From: Thermoprotei archaeon
GTDB taxonomy: Archaea; Thermoproteota; Thermoprotei; Thermofilales; B20-G17
Direction of reading: 5' to 3'
Assembly: GCA_003650785.1 (NCBI GenBank)
Contig: QMRW01000052.1
Coordinates: forward strand, 1-8,551
DNA: 8,551 bases
A model generated the notes under the pieces. That model saw nothing but the letters and a program-made list of their open reading frames with translations, was not told the origin of the DNA and did no database searches. Of the stretch, positions 1 through 5,718 are shown piece by piece (the stretch's first letter is position 1; each line of letters starts with the position of its first letter). The position numbers were made by a program, and so were the translations under genes.

Positions 1-673
1 CTCCATCTCTAATCCAGGCTATTCTATCGCTTACGTCTATCATCTTTAGATCGTGAGTAGCTGTAATGACGGTTACTCCTTTTTCTCTATTCAATTCTCT
101 GAGGAGACCTACGATCTTCATGCCTGTGTGTAGGGCTAGGTTTCCTGTTGGTTCGTCTGCTAGTACTATTGCTGGATCATTTGCTAGTGCTCTAGCTATT
201 GCAACTCTCTGCTGCTGACCACCAGAAAGCTCAGTAGGCCTATGATGTAATCTATCTCCCAAACCTACTCTTTCTAGGAGTCTAGTGGCTTTCTTTACTC
301 TCTCTTCTCTAGGTACGCCAGCAAATATCATAGGAAGCATAACGTTATCTAATGCCGTTAGTACTGGAATTAAATTAAAGGTTTGGAATATGTAGCCTAT
401 CTTGTGGCATCGAACCCACGCGACTTCTACTGGTTTAAGTTTCCATAAATCTCTTCCATCTAGAAGTACTTCACCCTTAGTTGGTTTATCTAGACCACCT
501 ATAACGTTAAATAGAGTAGTTTTCCCCGAGCCCGAGGGACCCATGATGGATATGTATTCTCCATATTTTATTTGGAGATTTATTCCTTTAAGGGCTTTAA
601 CAGTCTCTCCTCTTAGATAGTAGTACTTGTGTAGGTCTCTCGTCTCCACTACAAACTCGGGTCTCCTGAGCAT
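1..673 (-). CDS. ABC transporter ATP-binding protein, MacB/LolD type (partial, C-terminus beyond the left edge)
   Basis: This is the cytoplasmic ATPase subunit of an ABC system; its 224 visible residues begin at the ATG at 673-671. By my own reverse-strand translation, Walker A GPSGSGKTT lies at residues 45-53, the Q-loop glutamine at 97, the signature LSGGQQQR at 149-156, Walker B IVLADEP at 169-175 and the H-loop histidine at 207. The run from ADEPTGN to ATHD and the N-terminal LHKYY...ALKGI pattern are typical of the MacB/LolD/FtsE-like group, whose ATPases pair with MacB/FtsX-type permeases for lipoprotein, peptide or macrolide export. The permease would lie outside the window, so the substrate cannot be named. 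One oddity is the D-loop, which reads GNLALHTG rather than the usual GNLD-x-x-TG: alanine 180 replaces the conserved aspartate. The gene is divergent from ABCE1 and has its own TATA box. The family call is firm. Confidence 0.93.
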   Translation of the reverse strand, partial: MLRRPEFVVETRDLHKYYYLRGETVKALKGINLQIKYGEYISIMGPSGSGKTTLFNVIGGLDKPTKGEVLLDGRDLWKLKPVEVAWVRCHKIGYIFQTFNLIPVLTALDNVMLPMIFAGVPREERVKKATRLLERVGLGDRLHHRPTELSGGQQQRVAIARALANDPAIVLADEPTGNLALHTGMKIVGLLRELNREKGVTVITATHDLKMIDVSDRIAWIRDG

Positions 674-703
674 AGTTTTCCCACGCTAATGGATATTATA
701 CCC

Positions 704-713
704 TATTTATAAG
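704..713 (-). promoter_or_regulatory. TATA box of the ABC ATPase gene
   Basis: Read on the minus strand the sequence is CTTATAAATA, a good archaeal TATA element. Its centre lies about 35 bp upstream of the ATG at 673, so transcription should start near 682 and leave a leader of about 10 nt. No strong Shine-Dalgarno sequence is seen, which fits a very short leader. Confidence 0.5.
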
Positions 714-760
714 CTTTGACTTATACTCCTCTTATAACTTCAATATAACAAGAAGCATTG

Positions 761-770
761 GATTTAAGTA
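761..770 (+). promoter_or_regulatory. Probable TATA box of the ABCE1 gene
   Basis: The AT-rich element GATTTAAGTA lies about 65 bp upstream of the TTG start at 831. Initiation about 25 bp downstream, near 790, would give a leader of roughly 40 nt, enough to carry the Shine-Dalgarno sequence at 819-825. It is a weaker match than the divergent TATA box at 704-713. Confidence 0.35.
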
Positions 771-818
771 GTACCATAAGCTTAGTTCACTGAAGTCTCT
801 AAAGAGTGAAATAAGTAG

Positions 819-825
819 GGAGTGA
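819..825 (+). promoter_or_regulatory. Ribosome binding site that decides the ABCE1 start
   Basis: GGAGTGA resembles the archaeal Shine-Dalgarno consensus GGAGGTGA with one base deleted. Its GGAG core ends 8 nt before the TTG at 831. The upstream in-frame GTG at 822 lies inside this element, so it cannot use it. This favours TTG as the start codon. Confidence 0.55.
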
Positions 826-830
826 AAATC

Positions 831-2636
831 TTGAGGTTAGCTATAGTAAAAAAGGATCTATGCAAGCCTAGAAGATGCAATAAGGAATGCGTGAGATTCT
901 GCCCCATTAATAGGTCAGGTGCTAAATGTGTTGAGATAATAGAGGATAAGGCTAGAATATCAGAACCTCTATGTCTAGGCTGTGGTATATGTGTTAAAAA
1001 ATGTCCCTTCAGGGCAATAACTATAGTAAATCTTCCAGATGAGTATGAAAGAAGAGCAGTACACAGGTATGGACCAAATGCTTTCAAATTATATGGTCTT
1101 CCAATACCTCAGAGAGGTAGGGTAATAGGTATCATAGGACCTAACGGTACCGGTAAGAGTACAGCTCTCAAAATACTAGGAGGTAGAATTAGACCAAACC
1201 TAGGTAGAATTGATGAAGAGATCTCATGGAGTGAGATACTTAGGTTTTTTAGGGGATCGGAGCTTCAGAATTACTTCGATCAATTAGCCAGTGGCAGAAT
1301 TAGAGCAGTGTACAAACCACAAGAAGTAAGCAAAATACCGCAGATCCTAAAAGGTAGGGTAGGAGAAATATTATCCAAGATAGACGAAAGAGGACTATTG
1401 AGAGAGATCTCTAAAGAACTGAATTTAAATCCTATATGGAATAGGAGACTCACACAGCTAAGTGGAGGTGAGCTCCAGAAATTTGCTATAGCGGCAGTTC
1501 TCATTCGCGATGTGGATGTGTACTTGATAGATGAACCATCTAGTTTTCTGGATATTAGAGAAAGATTAAAACTAGCTGGACTCATAAGGAGACTAGCGAC
1601 TAAGGATAAGTATACTGTAGTTGTGGAGCATGACTTGGTAGTACTGGACTATATATCGGATAGTGTACATATAGTATATGGAGAGCCTGGAGCCTATGGT
1701 ATATTCTCCCTACCAAGAGGAGTTAGAGTGGGAGTGAATGCATACCTCAGAGGATACCTTAGGGAGGAGAACATACTGATAAGAGACGAACCTATAAGAT
1801 TTAAGCTCAATCCAGTTCCAATAGAATGGAGACCTGAAGATTTACTAGTATCATGGTCTAGTATGATTAAAGTACTAGGAGACTTTAAATTGTACATCGA
1901 ACCTGGTGAGATTCATAGGGGGGAAGTAATAGGAATACTGGGACCGAATGGTATAGGAAAGACTACTTTTGTTAAATTACTAGCTGGCATTATAAAGCCG
2001 GATAAGGGTTATGTAAATATTCAAGGAGAATTAAAAGTAAGCTATAAACCACAGTTCCTAGCTGAGATGGAACTTGAAGGAACTTTATACGAGCACCTTA
2101 AGTATAATGTAGGAGTGAATCCAGAGGATTCCCATATAAAATCAAACTTCCTTAGACCCTTAGGACTATTAGAACTTCTGGAGAGAGATCTAAACACTCT
2201 CTCAGGAGGAGAACTACAAAGGGTTGCTATAGCCTCATGTCTACTTAGAGATGCTGATGTATACTTGATAGATGAGCCTATGGCCTATCTAGATGTAGAG
2301 TATAGACTCATAGTAGCTAAGTTAATAAGACGAATAACTGAAGAGAGAAAAGCAGCTACCTTCGTAGTAGAGCATGACATAATAGCACAGGACTTTGTAT
2401 CGGATTCTATAATGGTCTTCTTAGGTACTCCAGGAGTATCAGGTCATGCATACTCTCCCGAGGGTCTACATAAAGGAATGAATAGATTCTTAAGCGATTT
2501 AGAGGTAACCTTCAGACGTGATAGAGATACTGGAAGACCTCGAGTTAATAAGCCAGGATCATGGTTAGATAGATATCAAAAAGAGGTACTTAAAGAGTAT
2601 TACTACATGGCTCCTCTGGAAGAACCTGAACACTGA
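831..2636 (+). CDS. ABCE1 / Rli1 ribosome-recycling ATPase (RNase L inhibitor homologue)
   Basis: ABCE1 is the soluble twin-ATPase that splits ribosomes after termination together with aRF1 or Pelota. From the TTG start the protein has 601 residues, normal for the family. The N-terminal iron-sulfur domain has its eight expected ligands at Cys11, 16, 20, 24 and Cys48, 51, 54, 58 (the latter in CLGCGICVKKCP), for two 4Fe-4S clusters. NBD1 has Walker A at 103-111, signature LSGGELQ from 210, catalytic Glu235 and His267. NBD2 has Walker A GPNGIGKTT at 371-379, signature from 457, Glu482 and His515. The C-terminal RRDRDTGRPRVNKPGSWLDR block is diagnostic. The D-loop regions read SSFLD and MAYLD, the latter with Met where Ser is usual. 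I chose TTG over the in-frame GTG at 822 because it gives the family N-terminus (M-R-L-A-I-V) and has a spaced ribosome binding site. The gene is probably monocistronic, with a 69-bp gap to the next gene. Confidence 0.97.
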   Translation: MRLAIVKKDLCKPRRCNKECVRFCPINRSGAKCVEIIEDKARISEPLCLGCGICVKKCPFRAITIVNLPDEYERRAVHRYGPNAFKLYGLPIPQRGRVIGIIGPNGTGKSTALKILGGRIRPNLGRIDEEISWSEILRFFRGSELQNYFDQLASGRIRAVYKPQEVSKIPQILKGRVGEILSKIDERGLLREISKELNLNPIWNRRLTQLSGGELQKFAIAAVLIRDVDVYLIDEPSSFLDIRERLKLAGLIRRLATKDKYTVVVEHDLVVLDYISDSVHIVYGEPGAYGIFSLPRGVRVGVNAYLRGYLREENILIRDEPIRFKLNPVPIEWRPEDLLVSWSSMIKVLGDFKLYIEPGEIHRGEVIGILGPNGIGKTTFVKLLAGIIKPDKGYVNIQGELKVSYKPQFLAEMELEGTLYEHLKYNVGVNPEDSHIKSNFLRPLGLLELLERDLNTLSGGELQRVAIASCLLRDADVYLIDEPMAYLDVEYRLIVAKLIRRITEERKAATFVVEHDIIAQDFVSDSIMVFLGTPGVSGHAYSPEGLHKGMNRFLSDLEVTFRRDRDTGRPRVNKPGSWLDRYQKEVLKEYYYMAPLEEPEH

Positions 2637-2667
2637 AGACCTATATAATACTCCTCTGTAAGGTAAC

Positions 2668-2677
2668 ATTAATTTAG
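2668..2677 (+). promoter_or_regulatory. Possible TATA box of the FBP aldolase/phosphatase gene
   Basis: ATTAATTTAG lies about 33 bp upstream of the ATG at 2706, predicting a leader of fewer than 10 nt. A second AT-rich element, CTATATAATA at 2641-2650, lies further upstream and could serve instead with a longer leader. No clear Shine-Dalgarno sequence precedes the ATG, so near-leaderless initiation is plausible. Readthrough from ABCE1 is also possible. Confidence 0.35.
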
Positions 2678-2705
2678 TACCTATAGAAGAAACACTTGTG
2701 AAAAC

Positions 2706-3806
2706 ATGAAGGTGACAGTGTCTCTGATTAAGGCGGATGTAGGATCTCTAGCAGGACACAGTATAGTACATCCAAAGCTCATAGAATTTTCTAAAGAGAA
2801 ACTAAGAGAGGCTAAAGAGACAGGGCTGATTATAGATTTCTTTGTATTCAATGCAGGTGATGATCTTGAGCTCCTAATGACACATACTAAGGGGGAGGAT
2901 AATCCTGAGATTCATAAATTAGCATGGGATACCTTCGTAGAAGCCACTAGTAAGGTTAGTAGGCCACTTAAGCTATACGGAGCTGGTCAGGACCTACTCA
3001 AGGAGGCATTTAGTGGTAATGTAAGAGGAATGGGGCCTGGAGTTGCTGAAATGGAATTCGAGGAAAGGCCCTCTGAACCTATAGTAGTATTTGCAGCTGA
3101 TAAGACAGAGCCAGGAGCCTGGAACCTCCCCCTCTTCAGAATATTCGCCGATCCCTTCAATACAGCTGGACTAGTAATAGATCCCAAAATGCACGGTGGA
3201 TTTAAATTCGAGGTTATGGATGTAATAGAAAATAAGACGGTCATACTCAATGCACCAGAGGAGTTCTACGATATTCTAGCACTTATAGGAACTCCGAGTA
3301 GGTACATAATCAGAAGGGTATGGAGAAAATCAGATAATCTTATAGCAGCAGCAGCTAGTGTAACTAGGCTAAGTTTGATAGCAGGAAAATACGTGGGTAA
3401 GGATGACCCTGTTCTCATAATCAGAGCTCAGCATGGACTTCCAGCTGTAGGAGAGATACTTGAGGCCTTTGCCTTTCCACATATGGTAGCAGGGTGGATG
3501 AGAGGATCTCACGTAGGCCCCTTGATGCCAGTTCCACTAAAGTATGCTAAATGCACACGTTTCGATGGGCCTCCAAGGGTAGTAGCACTTGGTTTCCAAC
3601 TACATGATGGTATACTAGAAGGTCCTAATGATCTATTTGATGATCCAGCATTTGACTACACTAGGAATACGGCACAGTTCATTGCAGAATACATAAGAAG
3701 ACACGGACCCTTCATGCCTCATAGACTTGGCCCTGAAGAGATGGAATATACAACACTACCAGCAGTCCTTAAGAAGTTGGAGGATAGGTTCAGAGAGGTT
3801 ACCTAG
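2706..3806 (+). CDS. Bifunctional fructose-1,6-bisphosphate aldolase/phosphatase (class V FBPase)
   Basis: This enzyme condenses dihydroxyacetone phosphate with glyceraldehyde-3-phosphate and then dephosphorylates the resulting FBP to fructose-6-phosphate, a one-way gluconeogenic step in the archaeal cytoplasm. The 366-residue length is normal. Active-site residues known from crenarchaeal homologues fall at the same numbers here: Asp11, His18, Asp52, Asp53, Tyr91, Gln95, Asp132, Lys133, Tyr229 (phosphatase step), the Schiff-base Lys232 (within GKYVGKDD), Asp233, Asp234, Gln242, Arg266, Asp287 and Tyr348. All metal- and substrate-binding positions I can recall are intact, so the enzyme should be active. 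The last 8 bp overlap the 3' end of the TFB-like gene on the opposite strand. There is no sign of truncation or transfer. Confidence 0.96.
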   Translation: MKVTVSLIKADVGSLAGHSIVHPKLIEFSKEKLREAKETGLIIDFFVFNAGDDLELLMTHTKGEDNPEIHKLAWDTFVEATSKVSRPLKLYGAGQDLLKEAFSGNVRGMGPGVAEMEFEERPSEPIVVFAADKTEPGAWNLPLFRIFADPFNTAGLVIDPKMHGGFKFEVMDVIENKTVILNAPEEFYDILALIGTPSRYIIRRVWRKSDNLIAAAASVTRLSLIAGKYVGKDDPVLIIRAQHGLPAVGEILEAFAFPHMVAGWMRGSHVGPLMPVPLKYAKCTRFDGPPRVVALGFQLHDGILEGPNDLFDDPAFDYTRNTAQFIAEYIRRHGPFMPHRLGPEEMEYTTLPAVLKKLEDRFREVT

Positions 3807-4599
3807 GCGATACAACTCTATGCAATGACTTACAAAGTGCAGAGATAGAAACTCCAGCTATTGAAGCAACCTTTTTTATAGAGATCTCTGGGAAATCATA
3901 ACAACTCTTCTTAATTTCCTCTAGCGCTAAATACAGTAGGGTAGCTGCCACAACTTTAGAGCTTCTACCTTGAAGTTTCCTCATCAACTCTTCATTTTCC
4001 AGCATCTCTAAGATATGTCTATATATTTTCAATTTTAGATCAACTCCAATTTCATTAGAATTCATTATTAAATGGAATATTAATTTAGATATTACGAGTC
4101 TTCTATCTATGTTAAAGTCTATGATCATAGAGGATCTAACTAGTATTGAGATTTTCACTATATCGCTTACACTTACTCTGTGACCAAGTGATCTAAAGTA
4201 GTAGGAGATATCCGATAATCTCAGTGTTCTATAGTTGAGTTTAGAGGAGAGGTATACAGAAGCCGCAGCGATTTTTAGATGTGATATACTGGGATCCTCA
4301 CCCTTAAGTCTTTTTGCTAATTTGAAGTACAAATCCTTCGCATATCTGAACTCCTGTTGTGTAAAGCCTAGATTATTACATACTCTTTCAAGTGTTCTTA
4401 GGACATCTGTTATATTACCGCCATAGTATGAGACTCTAGAATTTTTACGCCATCTGTTCCTATGTCTACCATGGATATGATTTGAGCGGTTTATGGTATG
4501 TGAAAACCTGCATGTTTCCATTACCAGTCCACAGTATGTGCATACATCTTCTCCTCTATCATTTACTACTACTAGCCCTCCACACTCTGGACACTTCAT
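3799..4599 (-). CDS. Divergent TFB (TFIIB-like) transcription initiation factor
   Basis: TFB binds the TBP-TATA complex and recruits archaeal RNA polymerase. Residues 3-23 form a zinc ribbon, CPEC...CTYC, with ligands Cys3, 6, 20 and 23. Two cyclin-like repeats follow at about 62-160 and 165-263. Repeat 1 shows the pattern IAAASVYLSSKLNYRTLRLSDI (108-131 region). Repeat 2 shows GRSSKVVAATLLYLAL (211-226) and a helix-turn-helix end at 239-263. At 266 residues it is shorter than the roughly 300 usual for TFB. Residues 27-60 lack the conserved B-reader/linker signatures (GPEWR, RTG-P, HD-GL-T) and are instead rich in His, Arg and Asn. It is therefore best read as a specialised TFB paralogue rather than the general factor. 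It is divergent from the winged-helix gene at 4722. The superfamily is secure; the role is inferred. Confidence 0.85.
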   Translation of the reverse strand: MKCPECGGLVVVNDRGEDVCTYCGLVMETCRFSHTINRSNHIHGRHRNRWRKNSRVSYYGGNITDVLRTLERVCNNLGFTQQEFRYAKDLYFKLAKRLKGEDPSISHLKIAAASVYLSSKLNYRTLRLSDISYYFRSLGHRVSVSDIVKISILVRSSMIIDFNIDRRLVISKLIFHLIMNSNEIGVDLKLKIYRHILEMLENEELMRKLQGRSSKVVAATLLYLALEEIKKSCYDFPEISIKKVASIAGVSISALCKSLHRVVSPR

Positions 4600-4619
4600 C
4601 GAGTTCGAGTACCTCGCAA

Positions 4620-4628
4620 GTTTAAAAG
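4620..4628 (-). promoter_or_regulatory. TATA box of the TFB-like gene
   Basis: Minus-strand CTTTTAAAC is centred about 26 bp upstream of the ATG at 4599, the TATA-to-start distance expected for a leaderless transcript. The central TTTAAA is palindromic, so the element could in principle also fire on the plus strand toward 4650. Confidence 0.5.
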
Positions 4629-4643
4629 CAGTGAAGTACCTTT

Positions 4644-4656
4644 GGGGAGAGGGGGG
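4644..4656 (+). other. G-rich polypurine tract in the divergent promoter region
   Basis: Four Gs, AGA-type spacing and six Gs (GGGGAGAGGGGGG) stand out in otherwise AT-rich intergenic DNA. The tract lies between the TATA boxes of the TFB-like gene (minus) and the winged-helix gene (plus), where an operator could act on both. It is also a strong Shine-Dalgarno-like sequence (GGGGGTGA, ending at 4659) placed before a five-codon reading frame, ATG at 4667 to TAA at 4681. Its function is unknown. Confidence 0.4.
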
Positions 4657-4689
4657 TGAAATATTAATGAGACTACTTTAAAAGGTAGT

Positions 4690-4698
4690 GTTATTTAA
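4690..4698 (+). promoter_or_regulatory. Possible TATA box of the winged-helix gene
   Basis: GTTATTTAA is centred about 28 bp upstream of the ATG at 4722, consistent with leaderless transcription. An alternative element, TACTTTAAAAGG at 4674-4685, would give a leader of about 17 nt. No good ribosome binding site lies directly before the ATG, which favours the leaderless option. Confidence 0.4.
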
Positions 4699-4721
4699 CC
4701 CATAGGTAGAGTGTTATTGAC

Positions 4722-4994
4722 ATGGAGAGTAGAAGTATTGTAGAAGATGTGTTAAGTAGAACTTCACTACGAGTAATAAAAGCTCTCGCACTCAATCCTA
4801 TGGCTACTAAGTATGCATTATCCAAGATGACAGGCTTGAAGTACAGAGATATTGAACGTGTACTTGCTAAACTTAGTAAATACAACATCATTATAGAAGT
4901 AGAGGGGGTCTACAACAGGTATAAGCTAAATTATGAAAATACCCTAGTAATTAGACTATTAGAATTCCTCAGAAGCATAGGATATGTACAGTAA
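4722..4994 (+). CDS. Small winged-helix DNA-binding protein
   Basis: This 90-residue basic protein is a single winged helix-turn-helix domain of the kind found in small archaeal transcription regulators. From the sequence I infer a first helix at about 8-24 (VEDVLSRTSLRVIKALAL), a second at 29-36, a recognition helix at about 40-54 (LKYRDIERVLAKLSKYN), a beta wing at 56-69 (IIIEVEGVYNRYKLN) and a C-terminal helix at 72-86 that may dimerise. No ligand-binding domain, metal site or cysteine is present. The pattern is ArsR/MarR-like, but I cannot assign a named family. It is divergent from the TFB-like gene across 122 bp, which makes autoregulation or control of that gene a reasonable guess. Its target is unknown. 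Confidence 0.75.
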   Translation: MESRSIVEDVLSRTSLRVIKALALNPMATKYALSKMTGLKYRDIERVLAKLSKYNIIIEVEGVYNRYKLNYENTLVIRLLEFLRSIGYVQ

Positions 4995-5032
4995 AATTTA
5001 GTTGAGAACTACCAAAATCTGAATTTTAGTTT
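4992..5032 (+). terminator. Inverted repeat at the end of the winged-helix gene, possible terminator
   Basis: TAAAATTTAG (4992-5001, starting at the stop codon) pairs with CTGAATTTTA (5019-5028) over 10 positions with one G-U pair. T-rich sequence follows. A smaller competing hairpin, TAGTT-GAG-AACTA, lies at 4999-5011. Archaeal termination depends mostly on T-tracts, and here those are short (TTTT then TTT), so this is tentative. The symmetry means it could also act on minus-strand transcripts from the EndA-like gene. Confidence 0.35.
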
Positions 5033-5101
5033 GACCTCAACATCTTGTGATAATCTTAACCTCGTTCAGATATCCGAGTAGTTGAAGTGCTCTCTTCCTC
5101 A

Positions 5102-5143
5102 ATCTAGAAGTTTAGCGAACTCTAAATAGGTACCAGGCTAGAC
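5102..5143 (-). other. Nested inverted repeats downstream of the EndA-like gene
   Basis: On the minus strand GTCTAG (5143-5138) can pair with CTAGAT (5107-5102), enclosing a second hairpin TTTAG-AGTTCG-CTAAA (5126-5111). This lies in the 181-bp gap 4995-5175 between two convergent genes, about 33 nt past the stop codon of the EndA-like gene. It may be a 3' UTR structure. The gap contains no open reading frame I would defend and no complete tRNA. Confidence 0.25.
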
Positions 5144-5175
5144 CCGCCTCACATGACAATTCTGGAACTTTAGGA

Positions 5176-5718
5176 TCATTTACTTCGCCTTATGTGTGAT
5201 CTTGAAAATGAGATCGTGTAATATGTAATATTTCCTTCCTTATCAACTATAGCTAGGACTATATTCTTACCGAGACTTGTACTCCTATCTACCATGAGCC
5301 TTATATCGGAGAACTTAACCTTCCTACCCTCAACTAATCCAAATACCATTATCTTAGGTCTATCCTTTTCAGCTTTACTCTCTGCTACCCTAAGCTCTAA
5401 TCCACTTGTATACCCTTTCATAACGATAAGTCCTCTCCGCCTAAGGTCGTAGTATACCATGAACTTGATCCATACATCGGAGTCCTTCTTCTGAAACCTT
5501 CTAACTAATTCATCAAATGGAATAATCCTACCATTATTGTCCAGAACACAGGCCTTATTAGTGTAGACTAGGTATAGTACTTCGAAAGGGGCTAGCTTTA
5601 ATATGTTCCTCTCCAATGATCCTATTCCCGATGAATAAAATTTTTGAACAAATTCAGGGTCTTCTAATACCATTTCATTATTTCTCAGTAGTATGGTAGC
5701 CCTTCTCATCTTAACCAT
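5176..5718 (-). CDS. Structural (non-catalytic) subunit of tRNA-splicing endonuclease, EndA-like
   Basis: The 180 residues match the two-domain EndA fold that removes introns at bulge-helix-bulge sites in archaeal tRNAs. An N-terminal domain (about 5-80) contains YSSGIGS and LAPFEVLYLVY. The C-terminal nuclease-like domain (about 83-172) contains KFMVYYDLRRRGLIVMKGY and GKNIVLAIVDKEGNITYYTI. The catalytic triad Tyr/His/Lys is not conserved: the Tyr position in the F-R-x-Y motif is Ala112 (LRVA), no His is present in the following loop (DRPKIMV, 119-125), and only the Lys position, Lys151, survives. Crenarchaeal enzymes pair a catalytic alpha with such a degenerate beta subunit, so this is probably the beta partner, with alpha encoded elsewhere. 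The gene follows seryl-tRNA synthetase, overlapping it by 13 bp. If Met4 (5709) is the true start the overlap is the classic ATGA. Confidence 0.8.
   Translation of the reverse strand: MVKMRRATILLRNNEMVLEDPEFVQKFYSSGIGSLERNILKLAPFEVLYLVYTNKACVLDNNGRIIPFDELVRRFQKKDSDVWIKFMVYYDLRRRGLIVMKGYTSGLELRVAESKAEKDRPKIMVFGLVEGRKVKFSDIRLMVDRSTSLGKNIVLAIVDKEGNITYYTISFSRSHIRRSK

Noticed and set aside
402..620. Plus-strand open frame over the ABC ATPase
   Set aside because: It is antisense to the region encoding Walker A and the Q-loop of the minus-strand ATPase, and has no recognisable protein features.
782..1087. Open frames on the minus strand across ABCE1 (also 1280-1585 and 1694-1897)
   Set aside because: They lie antisense to a fully motif-supported gene and encode nothing resembling a known domain.
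4644..4656. G-quadruplex in the divergent promoter
   Set aside because: Only two separate G-runs of three or more are present, too few for a standard intramolecular quadruplex.
4493..4681. Plus-strand 62-residue open frame running out of the TFB-like gene into the promoter gap
   Set aside because: Its first half is antisense to the zinc-ribbon coding region and its composition is low in protein-like features; only its last five codons (4667-4681) are discussed separately.
5035..5160. C/D box guide RNA in the gap before the EndA-like gene
   Set aside because: A box C-like GTGATAA occurs at 5047-5053 on the plus strand, but no properly spaced D, D' and C' set could be found on either strand.
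5095..5165. Complete tRNA gene on the minus strand
   Set aside because: The D-arm-like segment has no matching D-stem partner, no T-arm consensus and no acceptor stem, so a normal tRNA cannot be folded.
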